Positions 52,376-62,358 of a stretch of 64,000 nt of DNA are shown here, piece after piece. The stretch comes from Novosphingobium jiangmenense. Lineage in GTDB: Bacteria; Pseudomonadota; Alphaproteobacteria; Sphingomonadales; Sphingomonadaceae. Location: assembly GCF_015694345.1 (NCBI RefSeq), contig NZ_JADQDC010000007.1, positions 124,001 through 188,000 of the forward strand, given 5' to 3'. The notes under the pieces are model-generated. The model was not told the DNA's origin. It searched no databases and was given only the letters and a program-made list of their open reading frames with translations. Position 1 is the stretch's first letter, and each line of letters begins with the position of its first letter. The translations under genes were made by a program, and so were the position numbers.

Positions 52376-52996
52376 CTAGAACTGCGCCTGAATCCCGTCG
52401 ATCACGAACTGAGCGGCGAGCGCTGCCAGTAGCACGCCGAGCAGTCGGGTGATCACCGCCTCGACCTGCGAGCCCAGCGCCCGGATCAGGGGGCGCGCGG
52501 CAACAAGCGCGACGAAGCTCAGCACCATCACCACGCCCAATGCGGCGAGGATCACGCCCGTTTCCTCGATCCCGTTGGCCCGCGCCGTCAGCAGCATGAC
52601 CGAGGCGATCGAGCCGGGGCCGGCCAGCATCGGCATGGCCATCGGGAATACCGAGACGTCCTCGACCTGCGGCTGCGCAGTGCGCACCTTCTCGGCCCGC
52701 TCCTCACGGCGTTCGGTACGCTTTTCGAACACCATGTCGAGCGCGATCAGGAACAGCATGATGCCTCCGGCAATGCGGAAGCTGTCGAGTTCGATGTGCA
52801 GCGCGCCCAGCAGGTCCTCGCCGAACAACGCGAAGACCAGCAGGATGCCGGTGGCGATCAGGCAGGCGCGCAGGGCCATGGAAAAGGCCTGCTTCGCGGT
52901 CGCATTGGCGGTCAGCCCTGCGTAGATCGGCGCGCAGCCGGGCGGGTCAATCACCACGAACAGCGTGACGAAGGCGGAGAGAAACAGCTGCCACAT
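52376..52996 (-). CDS. MarC-family integral membrane protein
   Basis: 206 aa with six hydrophobic segments; begins MWQLFLSAFVTLFVVIDPPG and includes the FPMAMPMLAGPGSIASVML motif of the MarC family. Substrate unknown; older links to multiple antibiotic resistance are not supported. Lies 4 nt after the periplasmic-protein gene and is likely co-transcribed. Confidence 0.9.
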   Translation of the reverse strand: MWQLFLSAFVTLFVVIDPPGCAPIYAGLTANATAKQAFSMALRACLIATGILLVFALFGEDLLGALHIELDSFRIAGGIMLFLIALDMVFEKRTERREERAEKVRTAQPQVEDVSVFPMAMPMLAGPGSIASVMLLTARANGIEETGVILAALGVVMVLSFVALVAARPLIRALGSQVEAVITRLLGVLLAALAAQFVIDGIQAQF

Positions 52997-53000
52997 CGCC

Positions 53001-53771
53001 TCAGGCTCCGTTCGCTTTGAAGCTGCGGGCGATCACTTCGGCCATCGCGCCGTCCTTCCATATCCAGGCGGTGAAGCGGCGGCTGCCATCGGGCATCACG
53101 CTGGAACGCCACGCAAGACTGCCGTCGCGCGATTGGCCGTCCTTGCTGTCGCCGCCTTCGGAGGCCGGAATTGCGCCTGCCAGCGGACGCATCGGCGGCA
53201 GCTTGCTGTCCTCCTTGCGCTCGCGCTTGCTGCCCGGCTGCGGCGGTGGATCACCCGCGGGACGGCGGCGGGCAGGGCAGTCTGCCACCTTGCCCTCGGC
53301 CCAATCAACTTCGCGCAAAGGGGAGGCGAGATCCTGCCCGTCATCAAGCACCCACTTCCAGTCGATCTTGCCCTTGAACTGGCGCTGCCAGACGGTGACG
53401 TATTCGCCGTCGCCGCCGCCGGGGCCTTGCCACGCGCCATAAGTCAGCCCGGCGGTGCCATCGCAGCTGATCCACGCCAGATGCGGCGCCCACTTCACCG
53501 GCGCAGGCGGGTCCTTGCGCTCCTTGAGCAACGTCCTGGCCAGCTTGCGCCCGCCTTCGAACATTTCCGCGTTTTCGTCTGCCGTCTCGCGAAACGCGGT
53601 CCACTGCCCCTTCTCGCGAGCGAGGCGGGAAAAGCCGATGTCGGCAGCAATCAGGGCGGAAGGATTGGCATAGGCGCGTTGCGGGCGGCCAGCGCCTTGC
53701 GATTCGGGAGCAGGTTGAGTGACCGCGGGGGCGGCAAGCGCGAGCAATGCGAGGGGGATCAAACGCTTCAT
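53001..53771 (-). CDS. Periplasmic protein of unknown function
   Basis: 256 aa with an N-terminal signal peptide (RLIPLALLALAAPA). The mature part has several Trp residues (AWQGPGGGDGEYVTVWQRQF, KIDWKWVLDDGQ) and no domain I recognise. Precedes marC by 4 nt. Probably a sphingomonad-specific exported protein. Confidence 0.7.
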   Translation of the reverse strand: MKRLIPLALLALAAPAVTQPAPESQGAGRPQRAYANPSALIAADIGFSRLAREKGQWTAFRETADENAEMFEGGRKLARTLLKERKDPPAPVKWAPHLAWISCDGTAGLTYGAWQGPGGGDGEYVTVWQRQFKGKIDWKWVLDDGQDLASPLREVDWAEGKVADCPARRRPAGDPPPQPGSKRERKEDSKLPPMRPLAGAIPASEGGDSKDGQSRDGSLAWRSSVMPDGSRRFTAWIWKDGAMAEVIARSFKANGA

Positions 53772-53821
53772 GGCCTGAGCCTAGCCGAAGCGCTGTGCGG
53801 TGCCCACCCCGTAGCTCTTCG

Positions 53822-54715
53822 TCAGATCGCGTCCGCCGCCAGTTCCAGCCCTTCGTTGCGGTAGGCTGCCACCAGCGCATTGCGCAGCAGTACAGCAATC
53901 GTCATCGGGCCGACGCCACCGGGCACCGGCGTGATGGCCGAGGCGACCTCGGCAGCCGAGGCATAGTCTACATCGCCCACCAGCTTGGTCTTGCCCGCCT
54001 CGGCACCCGGCACGCGGTTGATGCCCACGTCGATCACAGTCGCGCCCGGTTTGATCCAGTCGCCCTTGACCATCTCGGGACGCCCCACCGCAGCCACCAC
54101 GATATCGGCGCGCTTCACCACCTCTGCGAGGTTCTTCGTGCGGCTGTGTGCCACCGTGACCGTGCAGCTTTCCGCGATCAGCAGCTGCGCCATCGGCTTG
54201 CCGACGATGTTGGACCGCCCGATCACCACGGCATCGAGGCCTGAAAGGTCGCCCAGCTTGTCCTTGAGTAGCATCAGGCAGCCCAGCGGGGTGCAGGGCA
54301 CGAAGCCCGGCTGGCCTACCGCGAGGCGGCCGGCGTTGGTCACGTGGAAACCATCGACGTCCTTGTCAGGATTGATCGCGGCGATGACTTTCTGCTCGTC
54401 GATATGCTTCGGGAGCGGCAGTTGCACGAGGATGCCGTCGACCGCCGGGTCGGCGTTGAGTTGCTCGACCATCGCCAGCAGATCGGCTTCCGACGTTTCG
54501 GCGGGCAGCTTGTGTTCGAAGCTGTTCATCCCCGCTTCCACGGTGCTCTTGCCCTTCGAGCGGACATAGACCTGGCTTGCCGGGTCCTCGCCCACCAGCA
54601 CCACGGCGAGACCCGCCTTGCGCCCGGCCTTGGCCTCGAACGCAGCGGCAAGGTCGCCTACGCGGGCGCGCAGGGTGGCGGCAAAGGCCTTTCCGTCGAT
54701 CACGGCAGCAGTCAT
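53822..54715 (-). CDS. folD: Bifunctional methylenetetrahydrofolate dehydrogenase/cyclohydrolase
   Basis: 297 aa. FolD signatures: [16 protein letters not shown] with the catalytic lysine, [10 protein letters not shown], and [16 protein letters not shown]. Interconverts one-carbon folate forms with NADP. Core metabolism gene; yggT lies just upstream on the same strand. Confidence 0.97.
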   Translation of the reverse strand: MTAAVIDGKAFAATLRARVGDLAAAFEAKAGRKAGLAVVLVGEDPASQVYVRSKGKSTVEAGMNSFEHKLPAETSEADLLAMVEQLNADPAVDGILVQLPLPKHIDEQKVIAAINPDKDVDGFHVTNAGRLAVGQPGFVPCTPLGCLMLLKDKLGDLSGLDAVVIGRSNIVGKPMAQLLIAESCTVTVAHSRTKNLAEVVKRADIVVAAVGRPEMVKGDWIKPGATVIDVGINRVPGAEAGKTKLVGDVDYASAAEVASAITPVPGGVGPMTIAVLLRNALVAAYRNEGLELAADAI

Positions 54716-54746
54716 TGCGGGATTCCGTCCAGTTTTGTGAGGCGCC

Positions 54747-55046
54747 TCAAACCGCCGTGGCGAGCGAGGCGAAGAAGAACAGGACCTGCACCAGGATGCG
54801 CAGGCCGAAGATGAGGATCATCGGCGAGAAGTCGATCCCGCCGGTGTTGGGCATGACCCGGCGGATCGGGTTGAGCATCGGATCGAGGATCGCGCCCAGC
54901 GCCGTCCATACCGCGGCCACCGCCTTGTTGTGCAGGTTCACCACATTGAAGGCGATCAGCAGGCTCAGCACGAACTGCACGATCACGACCATAACGACGA
55001 TGTCGATAAGCTGGGAAAAGACCGAGATCAGTGTGTAGAGCAGCAT
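54747..55046 (-). CDS. yggT: YggT family membrane protein
   Basis: 99 aa with two hydrophobic segments ([20 protein letters not shown] and the C-terminal [19 protein letters not shown]) and the family linker [20 protein letters not shown]. Unknown role, often linked to cell division or osmotic adaptation. Lies 31 nt upstream of folD. Confidence 0.92.
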   Translation of the reverse strand: MLLYTLISVFSQLIDIVVMVVIVQFVLSLLIAFNVVNLHNKAVAAVWTALGAILDPMLNPIRRVMPNTGGIDFSPMILIFGLRILVQVLFFFASLATAV

Positions 55047-55208
55047 TGGCGCGGTTTCCTAAGGGACCCTGCAGGCTTGCAGCGGTTCCCCGCTCCTAGC
55101 CGACCCTCTTGGCGGGCCACAAGTGCCCGCGATGCCGCTACGGGACGGCACTTGCGCCGCTTTGTATGTGCCACATACTATTTAGGCAAGGTGCGCCAGC
55201 AACCAAAC

Positions 55209-55739
55209 TCAGGGCGCGAGCGTGGTGCTGTCGACATGCCAGCGCAATTGCTCGGCCGTCGCACCGGGGACATTGTTGACGCGGCGCAGGATGACCTCGC
55301 CGCTGACCGTGCGGTCGCCATCGGTGATGACCACGGGCGCGGTGTAATAGATCGAACCTGCGGCTCCTTCCTGCTGCCCTTCACCTACCACCACCGAGGG
55401 AGATTTCAGGCGGCCCCAGGCTTGAGCGAACGTTGCCGCGTCCATGCCGCTGCGCGCGCCCTTGTCACCCCAGAATGCGCGAACCGAATGCCAGTCGCGC
55501 GCTTCGATAGCGGCAGCGAAGGCGTCGAGCACTTCCTCGGGACGCTTTGCCAAGGAGGGTTGGGACGCATGGGTCTCTGTCGTCCGCAGGGGCGCGGGAA
55601 TTGCCAGGGTGCTGGACGCAGCCGCGGGGGCGGCTGCGGTCGCCGCATCGGCGGCAGGCTGGGCGGGGCCCTTCTGGCAGCCGCCCAGATGAAAGACGAG
55701 CGCCGAAGCGGCAGCAGTGGCAAGTGCGGTCCGGATCAT
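55209..55739 (-). CDS. Putative lipoprotein
   Basis: 176 aa with a lipoprotein signal (lipobox LGGC near residue 21), an Ala/Pro-rich linker and a SnoaL-like alpha/beta segment (EEVLDAFAAAIEARDWHSVR, RAFWGDKGARSG). Membrane-anchored in the periplasm; function unknown. About 160 nt without a gene separate it from yggT. Confidence 0.75.
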   Translation of the reverse strand: MIRTALATAAASALVFHLGGCQKGPAQPAADAATAAAPAAASSTLAIPAPLRTTETHASQPSLAKRPEEVLDAFAAAIEARDWHSVRAFWGDKGARSGMDAATFAQAWGRLKSPSVVVGEGQQEGAAGSIYYTAPVVITDGDRTVSGEVILRRVNNVPGATAEQLRWHVDSTTLAP

Positions 55740-55811
55740 GCGGCAGGGACGAGCGGCAACCGATCCGGTTCCGCGCTTAATCCAAACATAATCTAATTGG
55801 GACCGGGTGAG

Positions 55812-56720
55812 TCAGGCCCGGATCAGCGTCCCCGCCCCGCGCGCCGTGAAGATCTCGAGCAGCATTGCATGGGGCACGCGCCCGTCGAGCACGACCGTCG
55901 CCTCGCAGCCTGCCTCGACCGCGTGGACGCAGGTTTCGAGCTTGGGGATCATGCCGCCGCTGATCGTGCCGTCTTCGGCCAGCCGCGCGATGTCGGCGGG
56001 GCGCAGGTCGGTCAGCAGGTTCTTGTCCTTGTCGAGCACGCCCGGAACGTCGGTCAGCAGGAACAGACGCGAGGCACCCAGCGCGGCGGCAATCGCCCCC
56101 GCCATGGTGTCAGCGTTGATGTTGTAGGTCTCACCATCCGGCCCGACGCCAATCGGCGCGATCACCGGGATCATCCCGGCGTTGACGATGGTGTCGATCA
56201 CGGTGGTATCGATCCGGTCGGGCTCGCCAACGAAGCCGAGGTCGACAACGATCGGATCGCCATCCTCGCCTGCGACGGCCTTGGGCGACTTCTTCGCCTC
56301 AACCTTGCGCGCAATGACCATGCCGCCGTCCTTGCCCGAAATGCCGATGGCCTTGCCGCCTGCGCGGGCGATCCAGCTGACCAGTTCCTTGTTGATCGCG
56401 CCCGCCAGCACCATTTCAGCAACCTCGGCGGTCTGCTTGTCGGTGACGCGGAGGCCATCGACGAACTGCGATTCGATGCCCAATGCTTTCAGCATTCGCC
56501 CGATCTGCGGCCCGCCGCCATGGACGACCACCGGATTGATGCCGACCGCCTTGAGAAGCACGATGTCCTCGGCAAAGTCCTGCGCCAGTTCGGGATCGCC
56601 CATCGCGTGGCCGCCGTACTTCACCACGAAGGTCTTGCCGGCATAGCGCTGGAGATAGGGCAGCGCCTCGGTCAGGGTCTGTGCCTTGGCAAGCATCGCG
56701 GGGTCGTGGTTCTGGCTCAT
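55812..56720 (-). CDS. argB: Acetylglutamate kinase
   Basis: 302 aa. ArgB signatures: [26 protein letters not shown], and the C-terminal [15 protein letters not shown]. Second step of arginine synthesis. The start at 56,720 ([10 protein letters not shown]) was preferred over an in-frame codon at 56,756 for normal family length. Confidence 0.96.
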   Translation of the reverse strand: MSQNHDPAMLAKAQTLTEALPYLQRYAGKTFVVKYGGHAMGDPELAQDFAEDIVLLKAVGINPVVVHGGGPQIGRMLKALGIESQFVDGLRVTDKQTAEVAEMVLAGAINKELVSWIARAGGKAIGISGKDGGMVIARKVEAKKSPKAVAGEDGDPIVVDLGFVGEPDRIDTTVIDTIVNAGMIPVIAPIGVGPDGETYNINADTMAGAIAAALGASRLFLLTDVPGVLDKDKNLLTDLRPADIARLAEDGTISGGMIPKLETCVHAVEAGCEATVVLDGRVPHAMLLEIFTARGAGTLIRA

Positions 56721-56796
56721 GCGCGCGCCCTTACGCGCAAACCCTCCGGAATCCAATATTGGCGTTGCGCGGCAAGCGGCAGCTTATGCCGTTCAA

Positions 56797-57462
56797 TCAG
56801 GATGGGCGATCGAGCCGCTTGCCCAGTTGCACGAACACCCAGATCAGCGGAGGAACCATGATGGTCGAAAGCACCAGCTTCGAAATGATCTGGCCTTCCA
56901 TGATCGACAGCAGCGGCAGGTCCTGCCCGTAGAACGAGATCGTGATGAACAGCACCGTGTCGACCACCTGACTGAGCATCGAAGCCAGCCACGCGCGCAG
57001 CATCAGCATCCTGCCCCGCCCGCCAGCAATGCGCGAGAACAGGAAAACGTTGAGCGTTTGCGAGGTGCCGTAGGAGATAAGCCCCGCAAACTGCATCCGC
57101 GCGCCCTGGCCCAGCAGGCGGGCAAAGGCGTCCTGATCGCCCCAGAACGGCGCCGGCGGGACCAAGTTGATCACCGTTGTCAGCAGGATCATCGAAACGA
57201 TCAGCGGCACGAAGCCGAAGCGGACCAGCCGGTTCGCGGTGTCCTGCCCGAACAGCTCGGCCACTGCGCTGGCCATGACCACCAGCAGCAGGAACGCGAA
57301 GATCCCCGATTCCACCGCAAGATCGCCCAGCACCGGCCAGTGCCCCAACGAGGCGAGCTTCACGCCCAGCACGCCCGCCAGCACGCACATCCCGCCATAA
57401 AGCAGCGAGAGGGCAAACAGCGAACGGGGGATTGCGGGAGCGGAAGCGGCTTTATCGTCCAT
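56797..57462 (-). CDS. yhhQ: Queuosine precursor transporter (YhhQ/COG1738)
   Basis: 221 aa with six hydrophobic segments; family features VASAVAELFGQ-like region, LISYGTSQTLNVFLFSRI and SQVVDTVLFITISFYG. Imports queuine precursors for tRNA modification. Start taken at the ATG 57,462, one codon inside a TTG. Confidence 0.9.
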   Translation of the reverse strand: MDDKAASAPAIPRSLFALSLLYGGMCVLAGVLGVKLASLGHWPVLGDLAVESGIFAFLLLVVMASAVAELFGQDTANRLVRFGFVPLIVSMILLTTVINLVPPAPFWGDQDAFARLLGQGARMQFAGLISYGTSQTLNVFLFSRIAGGRGRMLMLRAWLASMLSQVVDTVLFITISFYGQDLPLLSIMEGQIISKLVLSTIMVPPLIWVFVQLGKRLDRPS

Positions 57463-57553
57463 CAAGGGCCGATAGCGCGCTTTTCAGCCCGCGCCAATTC
57501 GCTATTAGGAACTACTGCAACCAATTTTTGCCTATCGGAGCAAGCCCTTCCCG

Positions 57554-58810
57554 ATGCGTGTCGCTTCAAGTCTACTCGGGATGGTGCTCATCCTTGCCCT
57601 CGCTTTCCTGCTGTCCTCGAACCGCCGCGCGATCCGCCTGCGCGTCGTCGCAGCGGCCTTTGCGCTTCAGGCCGGTTTCGCGGCGCTGGTGCTCTACGTG
57701 CCGGTCGGCAATCGCCTGCTGCAGGGCGCGGCAGGCGGCGTCGAAAGCCTGCTCGGCTTCGCCCGCGCGGGCGTGCAGTTCCTGTTCGGACCGCTGGCAG
57801 ACCCGGCCATCGGCGGCACCAGCTTTGCCATTTCGGCGCTGCCGGTGATCGTGTTCTTCGCCGCGCTGATCTCGATCCTCTACTACCTCGGCGTGATGCA
57901 GCTGGTGATCCGCTGGATCGGTGGTGCGCTCGAGAAGGTCACCGGCATCAGCAAGGTCGAATCGCTCTGCGCGGCCAGCAACATCTTCGTCGGGCAGAGC
58001 GAATCGCCGCTGGTGATCCGGCCCTATCTCGCCGCACTCAACCCCAGCCAGCTGTTCACCGTGATGACCGTGGGCATGGCCGGCGTCGCGGGCACGATCC
58101 TTGCCGCCTACGCCAGCATGGGCATTCGCATCGACTATCTGGTGGCCGCCGCCTTCATGTCGGCACCGGGCGGCATTCTCATGGCCAAGCTGATGATGCC
58201 CGACGAGCCGCCGGTTCCCGCCGAAGTCGCCGACGAGGCGCTGCCCAACCCGCACGTCAAGCCGAGCCTCGCCTCTGACGAGGAAGAGCGCCCCGCCAAC
58301 ATTATCATGGCCGCCAGCCAGGGCGCGCAGACCGGCGTGAAGCTCGCCGTCGCCGTGGGGGCCATGGTGCTGGCGTTCGTCGCGCTGGTCGCACTTGCCA
58401 ATGGCGTTCTCGGCTGGATCGGCGGCTGGTTCGGCACGCCGGACCTGTCGTTCCAGATGGTGCTCGGCTATGTCTTCGCGCCGGTGTTCTACCTTTTGGG
58501 CACCGACGGCTGGGCCGAGGCGATGCAGGCAGGCGGACTGTTCGGTAGCAAGATCGTCCTCAACGAATTCGTCGCCTTCATCGAACTGGGCAAGGACACC
58601 GCACTGTCGGCCCACACCGTCGCCATCGTCACTTTCGCGCTGTGCGGCTTTGCCAACTTCAGCTCGATCGCGATCCAGATGGCGGTCACCGGCGGCCTCG
58701 CCCCCAACCAGCGCCCGGTCATCGCCAAACTCGGCCTGCGCGCACTGGTCGCAGGCGCGCTGAGCAACCTGATGAGCGCGGCGCTGGCGGGGCTGTTCCT
58801 CAGCCTTTAA
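57554..58810 (+). CDS. nupC: NupC/CNT-family nucleoside transporter
   Basis: 418 aa, about ten hydrophobic segments. CNT signatures: KVESLCAASNIFVGQSESPL, MTVGMAGVAGTILAAYASMG and ALCGFANFSSIAIQ. Concentrative nucleoside uptake driven by a cation gradient. A terminator hairpin follows its stop. Confidence 0.95.
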   Translation: MRVASSLLGMVLILALAFLLSSNRRAIRLRVVAAAFALQAGFAALVLYVPVGNRLLQGAAGGVESLLGFARAGVQFLFGPLADPAIGGTSFAISALPVIVFFAALISILYYLGVMQLVIRWIGGALEKVTGISKVESLCAASNIFVGQSESPLVIRPYLAALNPSQLFTVMTVGMAGVAGTILAAYASMGIRIDYLVAAAFMSAPGGILMAKLMMPDEPPVPAEVADEALPNPHVKPSLASDEEERPANIIMAASQGAQTGVKLAVAVGAMVLAFVALVALANGVLGWIGGWFGTPDLSFQMVLGYVFAPVFYLLGTDGWAEAMQAGGLFGSKIVLNEFVAFIELGKDTALSAHTVAIVTFALCGFANFSSIAIQMAVTGGLAPNQRPVIAKLGLRALVAGALSNLMSAALAGLFLSL

Positions 58811-58834
58811 GGCTAGACACCACCCTTGAAATCG

Positions 58835-58859
58835 TAGGCCCGGACTTGATCCGGGCCTA
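58835..58859 (+). terminator. Terminator-like hairpin after nupC
   Basis: TAGGCCCGGA and TCCGGGCCTA form a perfect 10-bp stem around CTTGA, followed by a T-rich GCTTCTTTTCTC. A second related element, CCGGATCAAGTCCGG, lies at 58,896-58,910. The CCGGACTTGATCCGG core is a repeated intergenic unit in sphingomonad genomes and here doubles as a bidirectional terminator. Confidence 0.7.
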
Positions 58860-58929
58860 GGCTTCTTTTCTCGTTCACCGAAGAAAAGCCCTGCCCCGGA
58901 TCAAGTCCGGAGCGACGATGAAAGGACGA

Positions 58930-59547
58930 TCACCCGAATTGCGCGGCCAGCATATCCACCGCCTTGGCCAGTTCCCCATCGAGATAGCCCAGCAGCTTGT
59001 GCCAGTCGTGCGCGCCGGCAAGTTCGCCCGGTCCGTCTGAGACGCCGCGCAAGCCGATGAGCGGAATGCCGAAGGTGCGCGCGGCGCGGGCGACGGCGTA
59101 GGTTTCCATGTCGACCATGTCGGCGCTGACCCTATCCCAGTGATCACCGCTGACGACATCTCCCCCGCTTGAAAGCGTTGCGACCGGCAGGTCCAGCGGC
59201 GTTTCCAGCGGCAGGTCCTTCGGCTCGTCGAGATAGGGCACAACGCCCGGCTCCACGCCCAATGCCGAGGCGTCCATGTCGCGCCACGATACGCTGCCGA
59301 TCTGGTGGACCGATCCCAGCGCACAGCGCCGCGATCCGGCCGAACCGAGGCAGACGATCAGGTCGGGCAGATCGCCCGTCGCCTCCAGCCGCGCGAGCGC
59401 AATGCCGACATGCAAAGCAGCTTCGACCGGACCGATGCCGGTGATCAGCGGCACGAACCGCGCGCGCAGGTGCGGGCCATACTCGGGTTCTGCCGCCATC
59501 ACGAAAAGGGTGCGCTTGCTGCCGAGAGGGGTCAGGTTGGCGATCAT
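58930..59547 (-). CDS. Nucleoside phosphorylase-like (MTA/SAH nucleosidase family)
   Basis: 205 aa. PNP/UDP superfamily: PLITGIGPVEAALHVGIALA, LIVCLGSAGS, the catalytic-site segment MVDMETYAVARAA and GLRGVSDGPGEL. Probably cleaves methylthioadenosine/S-adenosylhomocysteine; shorter than many (about 230 aa). Exact substrate not certain. Confidence 0.75.
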   Translation of the reverse strand: MIANLTPLGSKRTLFVMAAEPEYGPHLRARFVPLITGIGPVEAALHVGIALARLEATGDLPDLIVCLGSAGSRRCALGSVHQIGSVSWRDMDASALGVEPGVVPYLDEPKDLPLETPLDLPVATLSSGGDVVSGDHWDRVSADMVDMETYAVARAARTFGIPLIGLRGVSDGPGELAGAHDWHKLLGYLDGELAKAVDMLAAQFG

Positions 59548-59560
59548 CGCTTAAAAAACC

Positions 59561-59634
59561 TCGTCATTCCCGCGAAGGCCGGAAACCATTTAGCGCTGCG
59601 CCAGATTGGATTCCCGCCTTCGCGGGAATGACGA
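59561..59634. repeat. 19-bp perfect inverted repeat (REP-like) downstream of mutS
   Basis: TCGTCATTCCCGCGAAGGC at 59,561-59,579 and its exact complement GCCTTCGCGGGAATGACGA at 59,616-59,634, 36 nt apart. A common dispersed intergenic palindrome of alphaproteobacteria. It sits between the mutS stop and the nucleosidase start on the minus strand. Confidence 0.75.
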
Positions 59635-59643
59635 AACTGGGGT

Positions 59644-62250
59644 TCAACCATTCGCCTGCGCCTTCAATTGATAAAGCAGATCGAGCGCTTCGCGCGGCGA
59701 CAATGCGTCGATGTCGAGGCCATTGAGCCGCTCGCGCAAAGCATCGACCTTCTCCTCTGCCGCCTCGATCGCGGCGGCAAACAGCGGCAGATCATCGAGA
59801 CCCGCAGCCAGCCCACCGGTGGCGGCGCGGCCCTTCTCCAGCTTTTCCAGCACCGATTTGGCGCGCTTCAGAACTGGCGCGGGAACGCCTGCCAACCGGG
59901 CTACGGCAAGGCCATAGGACTTGTCCGCCGGGCCTTCCGCCAGCTCGTGCAGCAGCACCAGATCGCCCTTCCACTCCCGCGCGCGAACGTGGTGGAGCGA
60001 CAGCGCATCGCAGCTTTCGGCAAGGCGCGAGAGTTCGTGGTAGTGCGTGGCGAACAGACAGCGGCAGCGGTTGATCGAATGGATCGCCTCGGCCACGGCC
60101 CACGCCAACGAGAGGCCGTCATACGTCGAAGTACCGCGCCCGACCTCGTCGAGGATGACGAAGCTGCGCTCGGTCGCCTGTGACAGGATCGCCGCGGTCT
60201 CGACCATCTCGACCATGAATGTCGAGCGGCCCCGCGCCAGGTTGTCCGCAGCACCGACCCGGCTGAACAGGCGGTCGACCAGCCCGATCGTCGCGTCCTG
60301 CGCCGGCACGAACCCGCCCGCCTGCGCCAGCAGCACGATCAGCGCGTTCTGGCGCAGGAAGGTCGATTTACCGCCCATGTTCGGCCCACCGACCAGCCAC
60401 AGGCGATCCTGCGGGCGCAAGGTACAGTCGTTGGCCACAAAGCGTTCGCCCTTGGCCGCCAGCGCGGCTTCGACCACGGGGTGCCGCCCGCCGGTAATCT
60501 CGAGGCAGGGCTCATCAACCACACGCGGCAAAGCCCAGCCGCCTTCCGCCGCACGCTCGGCCTGCCCTGCCGCGACGTCGATCCGGGCCAGCGCGGCAGC
60601 AGTGGCGGCAATCGCTTCCTTGGCGCGGACGGCATGTGCCACCAGTTCCTCGAAATGCGCCTCTTCTGCGGCCAGCGCGTGGCCGCCGCTCTCGGCAATG
60701 CGGCTTGCTTCCTCGTGCAGCGCCAGCGCATTGAAGCGCACGGCCCCGGCCATGGTCTGGCGATGGGTGAAGCCGGATTCCGGTGCCATCAGCCGGTCGG
60801 CGTGCTTTGCGGGCACTTCGATGAAGTAGCCCAGCACGCCGTTGTGGCGGATCTTCAGCGCGGTGATGCCGGTATCGTCGCGGTACTTCGCCTCCAGCGC
60901 CGCAATCGCGCGGCGGGCATTGCCTGAAACCCGGCGCAACTCGTCGAGCACAGCGTCGTAGCCTTCGGCGATGTAGCCACCCTGCGAACGCTCCGTCGGC
61001 GGCGCGGGCACCAGCGCGCGGGCATAGAGATCGCACAGCGCGCCATGCCCCGCGAGCGAGGGCAACATCGCGTCGAGCGGCTCGGGACGGTCACTGCGCG
61101 CGCGCAGCAGATCGTGCAGGCGACGGGCTTCGCTCAACCCATCGCGCAACTGCCCGAGATCGCGCGGAGACCCGCGTCCGGCTACCACGCGACCGAGCGC
61201 ACGCCCGACATCGGGCAGCGCGCGCAGGATGCCGCGAATGTCGCCGCGCAGCAGCGGATCGTCATGCAGCCAGCTGACCAGTTCCAGCCGCCGGTTGATC
61301 GCGCGGGCATCGGTCAGCGGTGCGGACAGGTCCTCGGCCAGCTGCCGCGCACCGGCACCCGTCACGCAGCGGTCGATGGACTCGACCAGCGAACCGCGCC
61401 GCGTGCCCCCGGAACTGACCAGAATCTCGAGACTGCTCCGTGTCGCCTCGTCCATCGCCATGTGCGTGCCCGCCTCGCGCGCCACGGGCGGCAAGAGCAG
61501 CGGCAACGCACCGCGCCCGACATGGTCCAGGTAGGTAACGAGACCACCCGCCGCTGCCAGCATCGCCCGCGTGAATTGCCCGAAGCCGTCCAGCGTCGAG
61601 ACGCCATGCACGGCCTTGAGCCGGACCTCGCCTTCATCGCTGCCGAACGACCGATTCGGCCTCGGCACGCAACCGACTGGCGCATTCTCCCACGATTCGG
61701 GCGCAACCACCTCGCTCGCGCCAAGCCTTGCCAGCGCCGCCCCCATCTGGTCCGGCGCGCATTCCTCAAGCTCCATGCGACCTGTCGAAATGTCGCAGGC
61801 GGCAATCCCGATGGACCCGCGCACCTCGCACACCGCCGCCAGCACATTGGCCCGGCGCGGTTCGAGCAGCGCCTCCTCGGTCAGCGTTCCTGCGGTAACG
61901 AATCGCACGATGTCGCGAGCCACAAGCGCCTTGGAACCGCCCCGCTTCTTCGCTTCCTCAGGCGTTTCGACCTGTTCGGCGATGGCGACGCGGCACCCCG
62001 CCTTGATCAGCCGGGCAAGGTATCCTTCCGCCGAATGGACCGGCACGCCGCACATCGGGATCGGCGCGCCGCCATGTTCGCCACGGCTGGTCAGGGCGAT
62101 GTCGAGGACTTGCGCGGCGATCTTGGCGTCGTCGAAGAACAGCTCGAAGAAGTCGCCCATGCGGTAGAACAGCAGGCAGTTACCAGCCTGCTGTTTAAGC
62201 GCAAGATATTGCGCCATCATCGGAGTTGGGGCATTAGGCGTCACGCGCAC
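59644..62250 (-). CDS. mutS: DNA mismatch repair protein MutS
   Basis: 868 aa. Mismatch-recognition Phe-x-Glu in GDFFELFFDD, Walker A GGPNMGGKST and Walker B FVILDEVGRGTS, and FATHYHELS. Start set at GTG 62,250 (the in-frame GTG at 62,244 and ATG at 62,220 are alternatives); the frame stays open upstream to 62,937 but that part is antisense to the next gene. Normal full-length MutS, no sign of damage. Confidence 0.96.
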   Translation of the reverse strand: MRVTPNAPTPMMAQYLALKQQAGNCLLFYRMGDFFELFFDDAKIAAQVLDIALTSRGEHGGAPIPMCGVPVHSAEGYLARLIKAGCRVAIAEQVETPEEAKKRGGSKALVARDIVRFVTAGTLTEEALLEPRRANVLAAVCEVRGSIGIAACDISTGRMELEECAPDQMGAALARLGASEVVAPESWENAPVGCVPRPNRSFGSDEGEVRLKAVHGVSTLDGFGQFTRAMLAAAGGLVTYLDHVGRGALPLLLPPVAREAGTHMAMDEATRSSLEILVSSGGTRRGSLVESIDRCVTGAGARQLAEDLSAPLTDARAINRRLELVSWLHDDPLLRGDIRGILRALPDVGRALGRVVAGRGSPRDLGQLRDGLSEARRLHDLLRARSDRPEPLDAMLPSLAGHGALCDLYARALVPAPPTERSQGGYIAEGYDAVLDELRRVSGNARRAIAALEAKYRDDTGITALKIRHNGVLGYFIEVPAKHADRLMAPESGFTHRQTMAGAVRFNALALHEEASRIAESGGHALAAEEAHFEELVAHAVRAKEAIAATAAALARIDVAAGQAERAAEGGWALPRVVDEPCLEITGGRHPVVEAALAAKGERFVANDCTLRPQDRLWLVGGPNMGGKSTFLRQNALIVLLAQAGGFVPAQDATIGLVDRLFSRVGAADNLARGRSTFMVEMVETAAILSQATERSFVILDEVGRGTSTYDGLSLAWAVAEAIHSINRCRCLFATHYHELSRLAESCDALSLHHVRAREWKGDLVLLHELAEGPADKSYGLAVARLAGVPAPVLKRAKSVLEKLEKGRAATGGLAAGLDDLPLFAAAIEAAEEKVDALRERLNGLDIDALSPREALDLLYQLKAQANG

Positions 62251-62358
62251 GTGGCTAGACGAGCGCGACGTGTTTCTCAAACCATCGACACCGGGATATC
62301 CGCAACTCCAGCGCAACTGCCGTGGAGAGGGTTCCGGTCTTGTGGGGGTACTTACGGT